64,000 bases of DNA from Peromyscus leucopus. Its lineage: Eukaryota > Chordata > Mammalia > Rodentia > Cricetidae. Under the pieces are notes generated by a model. It was not told the DNA's origin. It saw nothing but the letters and a program-made list of their open reading frames with translations, and ran no database searches. A program made the translations under genes and the position numbers. The stretch spans positions 30,711,994 to 30,775,993 of the forward strand of contig NC_051072.1 of the NCBI RefSeq assembly GCF_004664715.2, in the 5' to 3' direction. Positions 9,933 through 22,589 of the stretch are shown here, one piece after another. Positions within the stretch are counted from its first letter, which is position 1, and each line of letters opens with the position of its first letter.

Positions 9933-10340
9933 TGCTGTGGAATGTCATTCTGTATGCTGTGAATATGTGTTTCCCTGATTGGTTGATAAATAAAATGCTG
10001 ATTGGCTAGTAGCCAAATAGGAAGTATTGGTAGGGTAAGTGAATGAGGAGAATTCTGGGAAGAGGAAGGCTGAGTCAGGAGTCACCAGACAGACACAGAG
10101 GAAGCAAGATATGAAGGTAGAACTGAGAAAAGGTGCCAAGCCACATGGCTAAACATAGGTAAGAATTATGGGTTAATTTAAGTGTAAGAGCTAGTCAGTA
10201 ATAAGCCTGAGCTAATGGCCAAGCAGTTATAAATAATATTAAACCTCTGTGTGATTATTTTATAAAAGGCTGCAGGACTGTAAGTGAGAGATTTGTCCTG
10301 GCCACAGGCCAAGCAGGACACAGGAAATCATCTGACTACA
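9933..10340. repeat. Solo LTR-like repeat, family A copy 2 (inverted)
   Basis: A 408-bp copy in the opposite direction to copy 1, starting TGCTGTGG and ending ACTACA. It is flanked by the perfect 5-bp duplication GGGTC (9928-9932, 10341-10345). It contains ATTGG motifs near its left end and 'gggttaatttaagtgtaaga' in the middle. Confidence 0.75.
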
Positions 10341-10345
10341 GGGTC

Positions 10346-12049
10346 AGATTGTTTCTGGGCTTTAAATGTGCATTTTGACTGAAGTTACATAAGCTGTACT
10401 TTTGTAGAGTAGTTATTTTTTGCTATAGGTTCTCCAAAATGAAACAAATTATGGTGTTTCCATAATGCATTCTGAGAATAATTTGCATATCAGTATATCT
10501 GTCTTTATACACATATATTTTTAACGCAAGTCATGGATGAAATTTTTTCCTGAGACTCTGTAAGGGTGCATAGAGAAATATATCTGAAAATGTTGAAGAA
10601 GTTTGAGTTGTCCAAATATAAAGTCATTACCAAAAGAAATCTTGAAAAACATGCTCAGTAAGTAAAGATTAAATACTGATATGAATAAATATATCAATGA
10701 TGCACATGCTTTAAAAGATAGTGAAACCTCTGTCTTAGGTTAGAAATAATGCAGATAGTTTACTTGGACAAAAACATTGAATTCCTTATCTAAAATTAGC
10801 AAGATAAAAACGTGGTCATTAAAATGCTCATGCTTCCTTGCTGGCTTATTCTTGTTCATTTTTATGCATTGCTAAATATTTTGCAACTGAAGAAGAATAA
10901 AATTTAGTGGATAATCACACCTCTACACAGATTTCATAGTGTGGAAATGAATGTGCTATCTGTTGAATTATACCATCTACATATAAAGCCCTGATTACCT
11001 ATGCAGAAGGGACCATAAAGGGCACAGAATATCATTATGAAATTAGTTATGCAACACGAATTTTGAACAGAAGAAACTCTACGCAAATAACCCAGGAGGA
11101 AGGAAAGGACATCTCCACAAGGGCAGGAACACAAAGAATAACTGCAAAGCAACCAGGAATGCTTCTACACAAACTAAACTGCCCTTCATTATTTTAATGA
11201 GCTGGCTGCAATGTTTTCAAGTGTTTGTTTCTGTAAGCAGATTCATAAACTTTATCTTAATAGGGTCTTTGTTTATTTTGCCTAAAGATCATTCCTTTTG
11301 ACGTGATCATGAGAAACTTAACAGAATCTATACTAAGGCAATTGGATTGGCAAAAGTTATCGATTTTCTCCAATTTCATATTTTTCATAAGGTATTATAC
11401 TAAAAATTGTTGCATTGATCATTTTATTTAATGTTGAGTTTATTAGACCCTAAAATCCAGTAAGGTTTTCTCTCATTTCTCTCGATGAGAGCTTTCATTG
11501 TGTGTGCATGCTAGTTCTTTACACGTGTGTACTAACCTTACCCCATTAAAGACTGCTTGATAACATCTGCAAGCTCTCTATTTTGAAATTTTGTCCATTT
11601 TTATGACTCATTTTTTGTATGTGAGTCTATCTCAAGCATACTCCATTGTCCTAGTTCATGATATGGTTTTACCAGATTCTGGCTATGGAACAATTTATTA
11701 GTGTTTATCTTTTATTTTGCACTCTCTTAACTCCAGCCTGACTCTACAACACTTCTGAACCTCTCCTAAGTATGAAATTAGACCAAGTGGCCACCATTCC
11801 CATATATCACCTTATCATCAATATCTACTATCTACAACATCAACCTCTATCTCACCAAGATGTCATAGCAGATTTAACCTGAGGACTACCTGGACATGTA
11901 ATTTGGATGTGAATTACTAAGATCTTTTTCTGAAAGATTACAGAATATTAAAATGGAACAAATGTCTGTTTCATTGATACTATTAGTGCATAATAAGCAT
12001 GCATATAGTGTGTTTCATTATAATACTTTATTTCACTTAATATGATGAT
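10346..12049. other. Unassigned AT-rich DNA
   Basis: No gene seen. 11930-12049 has a weak resemblance to an antisense L1 coding end (tttcacttaatatgatgatc) and may be an older fragment adjoining the next entry. The short minus-strand frame at 10934-11152 has no supporting feature. Confidence 0.4.
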
Positions 12050-14190
12050 CTCCAGGGTTTTTTTATTGAACATAATTTCTTGGTAGACTCTTTGGGAATT
12101 TCACATTATACATCCTAATTCTGCTTACCTCCCAGTTCCCCTGTATCCTCTCTTCACCCCTGCAGCATCCCCCCAAAAGACAACTAAAAATCAAAACAAA
12201 ATAAGGAAACAAACAAAAACAAAACAAAAAACCTCTTTGCTCCCCCATCTTCTTGTCTCTCCAACAACTCTTGGTTTGTCCTTGTGGCATTGGAAACTGT
12301 GGTGTATCACACAGTAAATCATTTTGTTCAATCAGGTTTACTTGCAAATGTTCATTGCTATAAGCCGTTGGTCTGGTTTAAGGCCTTTGGTTTTTGGTAC
12401 ACTGCTGCCACTAGATCCTCACCAAAACTCCTCTCAGATATCCCGAGGCCACCCCAAATCATGGAGATCCTGTGGATATAGCTCCACAGGACCAGTTCCT
12501 TCATGAGCTCCAGGAGATTCTAGATGGGATATGATGTTTGGGTGAGCCAACCCAAGGCCTGGCTATGTGCCTGGGTGGTAGCTAAGCTGGTCAGTCCAGG
12601 CCACCAAGATACCCCCCTCTCAAGTGAGGGACTGAGCCAGCTCCACTATGTCCATGCCATCAAGGTCAATTCTCCCTCACCTGTGGTGAGAGGTGGGACC
12701 CTCTCTCCCGAGTATGTGTGGGGCAGTTCTCCTGTGAGACTCCAGGCCAGCTCTCTTGCTCTCTTGTCCAGTGAGGGTCAAGGCCAGCATTCCCAGGGCT
12801 GGTGATGGGAGGGACTGACTTAGAATAGCACTCTGATTTCATCATACATGGTTCCTATGCCCCCCCGAGGTGACACGGGCCACAGACCCCAGCTACAACA
12901 GGACCATGTACCCAGACATGGTCCTCAGCAGCTGCTTGGGCCCAGATGACATCCTGGCTCCAGGTGGAAGCACCTGCCACTCTGATCAGGAGGGCTCTGG
13001 CAGCGGCATTCTCCCAGACACCAACAAGGCCATGAGTTGTAGCCCAGACCCTGGACTTCTGTGTGACCCTTGTTGGCAACACAGAGCCTCAGACTTCAAC
13101 AGAGACCCCAGTTGCAGTAGGACCACAGATCCAGACATGGTCCTTGGCAGCAGCTGGGTCTGGATGTCACCATTGCCCCAGGTTGCAGTGTAGGCCACTG
13201 AGATCAACATGGCCCCAGCAGCAGCGTGAGCCTTGGACACTAACATGACGCCAGACCTTGGGCATCTGCATGGCCTTTGATAGTAATAGGAGCCTCTGGT
13301 ATAGACACAGCTCCTGGTTGCAGAAGGACCGCCGACCCAAACATGTCCCTCTGACCCGAATGTCACTATGGTATTTGGCAGCAGCTCAGGCCACTCAGAT
13401 CTTCATGGCCCTGCCTGCAAAATGACCCTTAGACACCAACATGGACTCAGGTGGCTGACCTGACCCTGGCATCCACACTGCCCGTGGTGTCAAGAGGAGC
13501 CATGGACATCAACACAGACCATGGCTGCTATAGGGCCATGGACCCATGCATGGCCCTCAACACCTGGACAACACCATGGTCCTGATGGTAACACAGTCCA
13601 CACAGATCTGTATGGCTGAAAGTGTAGCATGGCCCCAGACTCCAACAAAGCCACAGGTTGCTGCCTAGAGCCTGGACTTCCTTGCGACCCTTGGTGGTGA
13701 CATTCACCATGGCCCCAGGAGGTGATGCAGGTCACCCAGATCGACAAGACCCCAGTAGCTTCAAAGCCCTCACACTGGCATGGCCCCAAATGGCGGCCCA
13801 GACCCTGAGAATTCACATGGCCTGCAATGACAACAGGAGTCACGGACATTGACATGTACCCTGGCTGAAAGTAGGGCCACTGTGATCTCCAGTTTTATGC
13901 AAGTGATAGGATTTTGTTATTATGTACAGCTGAGTAATAATCCACTGTGCATGTCAATACTTTCTTTAGCTATCCACTCATTTATGTGGGACCAGAACAA
14001 TTCTACAATTAAGATATTATGAATAACACTGTGATCAGCAGGGATATGAAGTCTAGTGTGTGTCACTTTTGACTACTGCTTTGGGCATATACCGCAAGAG
14101 AGATATGGCGTCCCTGGGTTTAGCTTATGGAAGAATTCCCATAGTAACCTCCATAGTTTGTCAATATCTTCTTTGAACCTCACTTTCATT
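12050..14190 (-). mobile_element. Rodent L1 3' end (ORF2 tail plus GC-rich 3'UTR), antisense
   Basis: Read on the minus strand, 14190-13880 is a decayed ORF2 tail and 13870-12060 is the 3'UTR. In the plus sequence the tail shows as gctgagtaataatccactgt and ggcatataccgcaagagaga. The 3'UTR has a GC-rich degenerate series of 'catggcccca...' and 'agacatggtcctc...' units, then 'actctttgggaatttcaca' near its 3' end. The GC contrast with flanking DNA and the long overlapping frames on both strands come from this 3'UTR, not from genes. Confidence 0.75.
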
Positions 14191-14194
14191 AGAG

Positions 14195-14590
14195 TAGAAG
14201 AACTGACAACATACTGATAAACCATGACCAAAAGTCATTTGGGGAGAACAGTGTTTATTTCATCTTACATGTCTATGTCATTGCCCAGCACTGAGGGAAT
14301 TCAGGACAAGAACTCAAGCAGGAACTGACACACAGAAAGTAGAAGATGGAGTGACTCTTTTTACTGGCTTGCTCTTCATGTCTTGCTTATCCTTTCTTAC
14401 ACAGCCCAGGGCCACTTGCCAAAGGGTGTAACTGCCCACAGTGCCTGGGTCCTCCACACCAATTATTAATCAGGAAAATGTCCCACTCACTTGCTTAAAA
14501 AACCAATCTGATAGAGACATTTTCTTAATTGAGGTTTCCTCTTCCTAGATGATGCTAGGTTGTACCAAGATGACAAAAATGTCTAATTGG
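14195..14590 (-). repeat. Rodent interspersed repeat, family B copy 1
   Basis: It starts near 'aaaccatgaccaaaagtcat' and carries tttttactggcttgctcttc and 'ttcttaattgaggtttcc'. This is the same order as the copy at 15310-15700. Many rodent loci carry this repeat, which in the opposite direction ends with an AATAAA-type signal. I regard it as LTR-like but cannot name the family. Confidence 0.6.
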
Positions 14591-15309
14591 CAAAGGTGCT
14601 CATTCCATGAAAGCCTAATTCTCCCTCTCTCAGCAGTTGTTAATTGCCTATAATTCTTTATCTATAGTTGGGGCTTCCATGAGATTTCCCTTCATCCATG
14701 TTGGTTGGTGTCAATTTTTTTTTTTGCTTTATTATTCAGGTCTTATTTAGGCTGCACTCTGTGGAGACTCTAAGGGTGTAATTCCTTTACTTCTATGAGA
14801 GAAATCTCACAATCACAATTGCACAGCACAGTCATGTTCCATAATCTTTCCATCCCCTCTTCCAGGATACCCCTGAGCCTAAGGTATAGGGGTTATGTTG
14901 TAAATATATCAACTATGGCTGGTCAGCACAAAGTGAGCTGCTCGCTGAATTTTTACTACATGTGGTTTCCTTTATTCATCTTGGTATCCAGGGGGAAAAT
15001 GCTTCTCTGGTGAGGGATGAGAGCTACACTCTCTATGGATAAAAGAAGGAGTATTTAGAATGTGGTCAGGAGTTACGCAAATTTAGGAAAATGGTGTTAG
15101 TAGGAACTCCTATAAGTTCCATGGTCTCACCAGTCATGAACAGTGTGCTAGATTTACAATTCCAGACATAAATTCCCTTTTCTTGAATGGGATTAAATCC
15201 AATTAGACAGCTCTTGGTTCCCACCAAGATGTTAATAGCACTATTCCATCTGTAGGGAGATTTTTTTATGTAGTTCATAGGCACCACAGCTGTGTACATA
15301 TCTTTGTTT
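14591..15309 (-). mobile_element. Rodent L1 3'UTR fragment, antisense
   Basis: The stretches 'ctctctcagcagttgtta', 'attcaggtcttatttagg' and 'cccctcttccaggatac' match antisense Lx-type 3'UTR. It sits between two copies of the family B repeat and appears to continue at 16115, after later insertions. Confidence 0.65.
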
Positions 15310-15700
15310 GGGTTTCTATGATTGTGATTAAAAACCATGACCAAAAGCAATCTGGGGAGGAAAGGGTTTATTTCAAGTTAAAGTTCCACATGACAATCCA
15401 TTACTGATAGAAGTAGGAGAGGAACTCAAGGCAGAAACCAGGAGGCAAGACCTAAAGCAGAGACAATGGAGGAGTGCTGTTTACTGTCTTGAACTTCATG
15501 GTTTGCTCAAGCTTGTTTTGTTATAGTACTCAGAACCACCAGTCCAGGATGGTACTGCTCACATTGAATTGGACTCTTCCACATCAATCAAGATAATGAA
15601 TTACAGTCTGGATCATACATTTTTCAGTTAAGGTTCTCTCTTCCAAAATGACTCCAGTTTGTGTCAAGTTGACATGAAACCAGCCATCACAGTAAGACTG
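15310..15700 (-). repeat. Rodent interspersed repeat, family B copy 2
   Basis: 'aaaaccatgaccaaaagca', 'aggaaagggtttatttcaa' and 'gtgtcaagttgacatgaaac' define it. It matches the copy at 14195 in order and orientation. A ~33-bp imperfect tandem (cccttctttgaaaaggtgct / cccttctttgacaagcttct) lies just beyond its right end. Confidence 0.65.
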
Positions 15701-15749
15701 TTGATTGTGACCCTTCTTTGAAAAGGTGCTCTCTCCAGGTCCCTTCTTT

Positions 15750-16111
15750 GACAAGCTTCTCTCGAGGTCCAAACCCCTGCAGTCCTACAACCCACATATA
15801 AAATAATCACTCAGATGCTTATGTTACTTATAAACTGTATGGCCATGGCAGGCTTCTTGTTATCTACTTCTTCTATCTTAAAATAACCCATTTTTATTAA
15901 TCTATATGTTGCCACATGGCTCGTGGCTTACCAGTACCTTACATCTTGCTTGTCATGGTGGCAGCTGGCAGGTCTCTCTTTCTGCCTTCCTGTTTCCTCA
16001 ATTCTCCTCTCTGTTAGTCCCGTCTATACTTCCTGCTTGGCTTGGCCAATCAATGTTTTATTTATTAACCAATCAGAGCAACACATTTGCCATACAGAAC
16101 ATCCCACAGCA
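15750..16111. repeat. Solo LTR-like repeat, family A copy 3
   Basis: Same orientation as copy 1, with 'cttataaactgtatggcc', 'ggcttaccagtacctta' and 'ttatttattaaccaatcaga', ending ATCCCACAGCA at 16111. The left edge is decayed and no clear duplication was found. It interrupts the antisense L1 3'UTR. Confidence 0.7.
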
Positions 16112-16114
16112 CCC

Positions 16115-16395
16115 AGCATCTTCTGACCCTGTGAAAGCTAGTTTTCACTGAGGAGCTTTTCAGTTGGATCCAGCTCAGTTCCTCCAATGCTTGTATCCAA
16201 AGCACATGGTGTCTTCAGCAATAGGGACTTTAACTTCTTGGGAGTAACCAAGGGTAAAGTAATAGCCTATATTGTGTTGTAATTCTCTTGAGTCCCTTAA
16301 CCAATAACTTGAAAGGAGGTTTCTCATACTTGTTAGTGGAATTTTTTTGTTAGATTGTCTCTGTCTCTCAAGGGTAGCATTGTCACCCCAAGAGG
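16115..16395 (-). mobile_element. Rodent L1 3'UTR fragment, antisense (continuation)
   Basis: 'ttggatccagctcagttcc', 'gtaaccaagggtaaagtaa' and 'aacttgaaaggaggttt' match antisense rodent L1 3'UTR. Probably the upstream continuation of 14591-15309, split by the two later insertions. Confidence 0.6.
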
Positions 16396-18359
16396 CGATA
16401 TGTATTCTCCAAAATAATTAGACTTACATTTATTTTGCATAAACTGTATTTTTACATAAAAATCTGATTAAAATGATATTTTGATAAGAAAAATAACTTT
16501 GCTAGATTGCAATTAATTACATAGAAAATATTGTAGAGTTATTCAAGTTCATGGTAAACAAAACACATAATTTGAGATTTTAAGCTCTACATAGTATTAC
16601 CATGTCTATAATGAAATCCCTAATGCCAACTGACTATTTTGTGATTAATTATCAAAAGATAATGTAGATTAGGATTCAAATTAACCTCCAACACATAATG
16701 TATAGATCTGAGCATAATATAAAATATCATAAATAACTAGGTTTTTAAATTTTGCACTTGGGATATTTTGTGTATTTGAACAAAACAAAAACTAAGTGAA
16801 ATGCCCAAGCAGTTGTATTTTATTGTGGACTACTCTCTCCCATGCATTAATGATGGCATTTAGAACAGTTTCTGATTTATTTAGGGCTTTGCAACTGAAT
16901 TTTTATCAGGTAAAATATATTACTCCTCACATATCAGGAAGTTTTGATGTTGCACTTTTCAAATAAAGCCTCTATTGCTCTTGCAGTAGGGTAACAACAA
17001 ACCAAACTGCCTAGCACTGCTGCTCCACCCCCCAACAGCCTCCCAAAAGCAATAAGATAATAATTTTTGGTTACCCATAGAGCAATTTGCTGACCATACA
17101 ATAAGATGGCTGAATAAGTGTGGAAAATTACCAAAATTAAATTATTGAAGGAGATGTTCATAGGCCTCAAATACTCCTTGCACCCTGTCAGACTTTGACC
17201 AAGGGTATCTATATTTCATTTCTTCACACCTTACATACCTATAAATTATCTATTTAGTATTTTATAAAATTTCCATTTGTAAAAACGGTGTAAATACTAC
17301 CATAACCAAGGAGCTCCTACAAGACCTCATCTAATATTCTCAATTGCTAAAAAATGAGTGACCACATCTCCAAGTGAGCACATTATTACTGAGATGGAGC
17401 TTGACCACAGAGGGACAAAACAGGTATGAAAGACTACAAACAGGCCTTGAGATAGAGGAGTTGAACTCAGCAAAGTCACTGAGATGGCTGGAAGGAACAG
17501 GTACCTAATGATGTCTGAGAATCCGGGCTCTGTAGAGGAGAACAGATAGTGAGTGAGGAATTAGTTGGGTTTTATAGCCTCATTCTCTTTATATCTATCA
17601 ATGAGTCCCATGGGGAAAATAGGTGCTTTATTAAATGAAGATTAATGCATTGTTGCAGTATTGTCTGAAAATGAAAAGAGTGAATTAAAAAGGCAAAGCA
17701 AAGTTGTCAGCAAGTAAGGGAATCTTCATAAAATATTTATTTTCATTCAAGGCAATCTTATCTGACTAAGATATATTTTAATATAAATAGTTTAATTATT
17801 TTAGTTTTAGTGACTTGTTTCATTTCTGGGACGTACTTATTCCTTACTCATCTGCTTTCCTTGCCAAGGGTCAGCAACTTCGAATGTTATGCATCAAAGT
17901 ACACCACTCATTCCTTTCATTGCCGTGGTCATGTTTGACTTGTAACATTCTCACCCTCATTCCCTTCTTATTCATTCATCATTGGCAGCCTTTATCAACA
18001 TCTGTTAGTTCTACAAAGGAGATTCACTGTGAGGTTTCCATAAAGGAATATAATAATGTCCTTGTATCATAGTCACCCTCCTATAACCCATTTTGTTACC
18101 TCCTTCGTCTTCTGCATCCTTTCTAATTCCTCTTTATTTCCATTGAATTTTCTTCCTTTTTATAATTTATAAACAAAAGAAAAACATGTTGTTTGTCACT
18201 GTAATCCTGGATAATTTAACCTAACAAGATCTCCAGTTCTATCATTTTTTCCTGTAAATAATAGCTTCACTGAAGAATGTAGTTTCTGATTTTTTGTCAA
18301 TTCCTCTAACCCAGCCTTTCTACTAATTATTGTTGATTTTTAAAATTTTGTGTCATTTT
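16396..18359. other. Mostly unassigned AT-rich DNA
   Basis: No gene seen. The minus-strand frame at 16934-17170 has no splice or domain support. 17800-18180 is pyrimidine-rich and may be another very old antisense L1 3'UTR, but the match is too weak to call. Confidence 0.4.
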
Positions 18360-18480
18360 TTAGAAATTAAAATATAGTTAAATCATTTTCCACTTTCCCT
18401 TTCTACCCTCCAGTCCCTCCCATGTACTCTTCCCCCTTGCTTTTCCCCAAATCCATGGTCTCTGGCCACTTTTGTTTATA
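18360..18480 (-). mobile_element. Rodent L1 3'UTR fragment, antisense
   Basis: 'aatcattttccactttcc' and 'tcccatgtactcttccccc' are typical of the pyrimidine-rich antisense L1 3'UTR seen again at 51890. It borders a GATA microsatellite. Confidence 0.55.
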
Positions 18481-18491
18481 TAGATATCTAT

Positions 18492-18535
18492 AGGTAGATA
18501 GATAGATAGAAGATAGATTGAAGGTAGACAGATAG
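18492..18535. repeat. (GATA)n microsatellite, imperfect
   Basis: Degenerate AGATA/GATAG units. Confidence 0.85.
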
Positions 18536-18877
18536 GGAGATATGAATCTTAAGTATATGAATACTTCAGAAACTTACCAGAACATATCAAAAGCAGAGAA
18601 CAAGTAATAGACTATCGCCAGTCCCAAGTGATCCACCTACCACACAATTCCTTCACCTAAGGCACAGGAAAGATGCCCAAAGGGTACAGAAAGTTTGTAA
18701 GAGTCAAAGGAACAATATGGCTGCGGTAAAATTGTGATTGTGAGATTTCTCTTAGCAATATCAGGAAAACTACACCCATAAAATTTCAGTACATGGCTGC
18801 CTAAACAAGACCTGCACAAGGACAATACTAACAGACATGCTAACATTTTATTAGAGTTTGAAAGAAAACAGCAATGC

Positions 18878-19362
18878 AGGTGTATTAGCCAGGGTTCTCT
18901 ATAAGAACAGAACTGAATATATGTTAATACATATGTGAACATATATGTTCACACACACATGTGTGTATGTGTCTGTAATTTAGTAGGGTGACTTATAGGA
19001 TGTGATCTGTCTACTACAACAAGGGCTGTCTCTTTCCCATCAAAAAGGTCAAAATCTGGAAGTTGTTCTCGGCTGGTCTTTGGTCTGTTTTATATTCCCA
19101 AAGATGTAGGTTCTACTGCCAGTGAAGGACTGCCTTATCAGAAGGATAGATAAGAGTGAAGGCAAGCAGACAAAATCCAAGACTTCCTTCTTCTATGCCC
19201 TTTTAAGAAGAATACCACCAGAAGGTATGACCCAGATTTAGAGTAGGTCTTTTCACCTCTAATGATTTAATCCAGAAAGTCTCCCATGGAACACCCAGCT
19301 TCTTGAGTTTTAGTTGATTCCAGATGGAGTCAAGTTGACAACCAAGACTAACCATCATGAGT
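18878..19362. repeat. Rodent interspersed repeat, family C
   Basis: It begins 'tattagccagggttctcta' and ends near 'gtcaagttgacaaccaaga'. Internal 'ctgccagtgaaggact' and 'accagaaggtatgaccc' fit a repeat I recall from many rodent loci. It has an internal palindromic (TATG/CATA) stretch at 18910-18970. Family name not assigned. Confidence 0.55.
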
Positions 19363-19489
19363 CTATCCCTGTCAACACACAATTATATCTTTTTAAGTCG
19401 TGCTTAATTTCCAAATGAAACCAATAACCAGGTCATCATCCTACCTGACATGATATAACTACCTCACTTCTAGTATCCGTTTCTGTCTT

Positions 19490-19822
19490 AGTTTCTGTTC
19501 TATTGCTGTGACGAAATGCCACGATCAAAGCCATGTATAAGGTAGCATTTAGTTGGGTTTGCAGTTTATATTGGTGAGAGTCTACGGTGACAGAGCAAAG
19601 GCACAGTGCCAGCAACAGCCAAGAGTGCACACCTTGATCTCAAAGGAGGATGTAGAGAAAGAGACGCGCTGGGAAGGATGGAAGTGTCTGGAAACCTTGA
19701 AGCCTGATCCAATGACACACTTCCTATTTTTTTTTCCCCAAACACTTCAACCAACTGGTGATCAAGTATTCAAACACACGAGCTGATGGGATTCAGTCTC
19801 ATTGAAACCACCACAGAAGGTG
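19490..19822. repeat. Rodent interspersed repeat, family D
   Basis: 'ttctattgctgtgacgaaat' at the left, 'aatgacacacttcctattt' and 'gggattcagtctcattgaaa' at the right define another common rodent repeat. The overlapping short reading frames on both strands are by-products. Confidence 0.5.
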
Positions 19823-20141
19823 ATCTGAAAAAATCTTGGCAGCCGCCAGAAAGAGGGAGATGGAGAAGAGGAGACAAAGTCATGAGTTTTAAATTAAGCA
19901 TGGAGGTCAGCAAGCAGCTATGGAAAGTGAGAATTGCCAAAGGAAGAGAAAGCCCAGGGTGTCGGGACAGTGTGCTAAAGATTTTGACCAATATCTCCCC
20001 CAAAAAATAATAGCAGTAAAGAAAAGTTATGTTTTTTAGATTAGGACTAAAAACGTACGTCAGCTTAACGGTAAAGATTGACAAGCAACTGAAGGAGACG
20101 CTTCTGCAATGTATAAGTACATTGTCTCATTAAGGGGAGAA

Positions 20142-20272
20142 TTGCCTGCATGGTGGTGCCCACTTTTTATCCTAGCACTTGGGAGGCAGAGACAGGTGAA
20201 TCTCTTCGAGGCCAGCCTGTTATACAGTGAGTTCCAGGATATCCAGGAACACACAGAGAGAAATCCTCTCTC
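20142..20272 (+). repeat. B1 SINE, sense, tail replaced by G tract
   Basis: 'cctagcacttgggaggcaga' and 'gccagcctgttatacagtg' are B1. The expected A-rich tail is absent. The body ends at ctctctc and runs into a G-rich tract at 20273-20301. Confidence 0.85.
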
Positions 20273-20301
20273 GGGGGTGGGGGGAGTGGGGGGGGGGGGG
20301 G
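20273..20301 (+). repeat. G-rich tract at B1 3' end
   Basis: Runs of G5, G6 and G14 separated by single non-G bases. It could form a G-quadruplex on the plus strand. It may be a tail mutation, a slippage product or a sequencing-difficult run. Confidence 0.8.
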
Positions 20302-22100
20302 ATTGTTCGATTGTTCTTCTTCTATCCTTAGTGTATCTTCCAGTGAATCTACCTTCCTGAGGGGGGTCTTCTAGCCATGTGATTGACAAGGCCAACTGGA
20401 GAAAATTTTCAAAAAGAAGACAATAATTTGCAGCATTCTCTTTGGGGCAGACATGAATGCCAAGTCTCTACTCAGAGCCAGAGGCAGAACTTATATTCCA
20501 TTATTTTAACTAGATGGAAGAAATAGCTTTGCCTTAATGTGCCTCAACAAGGCCCTGGTGCCTCCACCTTTTCATATGGATATTTGAAAATCTAATAAGG
20601 GCAAAACTGATGCTTTTATTCTAATGTTACCAAGGAAACAGGAGCCCAGATAAAAGCTGATTATGAAGGAAGGCTCTAGACCTCCAAGCCTGCTAATACC
20701 TTTTATTACTTAACAGTATCTTCTCCAGACTAATTATTTAGGATTTTGTAGAAGCTATTATTAAAACTTAACATCAGCTGGGGATTTTGTGATTGTTGTG
20801 CATGGTGGATGCCATAGAGAATTTAGAATCAACACTCCCAATGGTGGAAAACTCACTGAGGGACAAGCAGGTGGAAATATCAGCCAGAATTAAGACTTCG
20901 CTTATGTCATTGGACTGCTAAGAAAATTCAGTTCTCCTCATGGGAATCTCTCGAGTACTAAGGTAGTTAAATATGATAGCAAAGAATATTGTACAAAGTG
21001 TTTTACAGTTAAATTAAGGTTTTATCAGGAGCATCTATTTTATTACTTGTTATAATCGTGAAGCCACAAAGAAGTAACTATCAAAAATTTGACCAAGAGC
21101 TTAATAAAACTCATATCATTAAACGGGTTAGTACTGGGAAAGTACTTTGAACGGTGTAGAACATGGAAATACTACTTAAGCAACTGTCAAGCAAAATGAA
21201 TAACACACTGAAATGAAAGAGAGACATTGCTTTGAAATTAATACATATAAGTATTTGTTTCTGGCCCAGTTTTGTATATGGAACTATATCTGTTGAACTG
21301 TTTAAATGTGTCTTTCATTTGAAGTTTTAAATACTTTATTATTGACAATACTACCATTTACTATAACCTTCAATTTAAATACTGTGTTCAGTACTATTTA
21401 TTTAGCATCATTTAAGTAAATAGCAGCGCATAAATTGAAGTGTGCACTCTCATATAATGTTTCAACCCCTTGACGAATGTTGATTATTGTTATTGTTAAG
21501 CTTATTATGTGGAAACGCTGATGTATCTCTGTGTAAATGTTCAGTATAAATTTTGATAGACAAATAGCTTTTTAGTTTTAGGATCAGTGAAGCAAATTCT
21601 ACCATACATAAAGAAAAAGTTATTAGTTGAAGTTGCTACAAACTACTTTTTGGTATAATGTTAGTGAGTTTGTATATTACACCAACAGCCTTGACATATT
21701 CTACAACCCAACTGCGAGTTTATTAAATTAGATTCTAATGCTTCTTGTATCTATCAATTTTTTCTATATGTATATTAAATTGTTCTTCAGAAATAAGTGT
21801 ATCTTGCAAGCCTATAATATGTAAACTATATATAGTTTTCTTTTGTTATGTTATTGAGTTTATATTTAGTAATCACCGGTGCTAGCATGAAATATCAAAA
21901 TGGTCCATCCTTTACGTTTTTGTTGTTTCAACAATATTTATTGTTCAACAATATATGAAAAAATATTAGTGAATAGTTCACATGTAATCACTCTTGTAAT
22001 TAGATCTTGGTAACAATATTAGGAAATCAGGATTCTCTTTAGAGCTTCTTAATCTCACTAATAAGGAATTTAATAACTAACTCAAAGGAAAGCTCTTGAG
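20302..22100. other. Unassigned AT-rich DNA
   Basis: No gene or recognised repeat. 21200-22000 is particularly AT-rich with no long reading frame. Confidence 0.5.
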
Positions 22101-22589
22101 TGTAGACGAATTTGCTAAACAGTCTTATTAAATAAAAAACACAGAGCCAGATATAGGGATGAAAACCTGAGAGATAAGAGGAATAGGAAAAGCCACAAGC
22201 TAACCTCACATCACTGACACCTCAGTCTCCAAAGATACCTACTTCCTGTCTACCCATGCCTATATGCCTTTCTCTTCTGCTATCTCATTTGCTCTCTGCC
22301 TAGCTACATCACTTCCTCTTCCTGCCCAGCTCTGTCACTTCATGACTGTCTGTACTGACCTCCAGACCTCTATGGTTAGTGCTAGGATTAAAGGTGTAAA
22401 TGCCTAGCTCTGTTCCCAGTGTTCTTTTGAACTCACAGAGATCTAGATAGATCCCTGCCTCTCGAATGATAGGGTTAAAGGCTTGTGCTACCATTGCCTG
22501 ACTTCTCTATGTTTAATATAAAGTGGCTGGCTTTTCCCTCTGATCCTCAGATAAACTTTACTGGGTTGCACAGATAAAATATCGCCACA
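22101..22589 (-). mobile_element. ERVK-like solo LTR with internal B1 sequence
   Basis: Read on the minus strand it starts TGTGGCGATATTTTATCTG and ends with an AATAAGACTG element followed by CTACA. This is the same order as the LTR at 41862-42364. The ends are TG...CA, and the six flanking bases match at five positions (CTTGAG left, CTTGGG right). A B1-derived part lies at 22365-22505 in LTR sense. No internal retroviral sequence is present, so it is a solo LTR. Confidence 0.75.

Noticed and set aside
12284..13866. Cluster of overlapping frames on both strands in a GC-rich block
   Set aside because: The block is a degenerate repeated L1 3'UTR in antisense. Frames occur on both strands at once and none has gene-like features.
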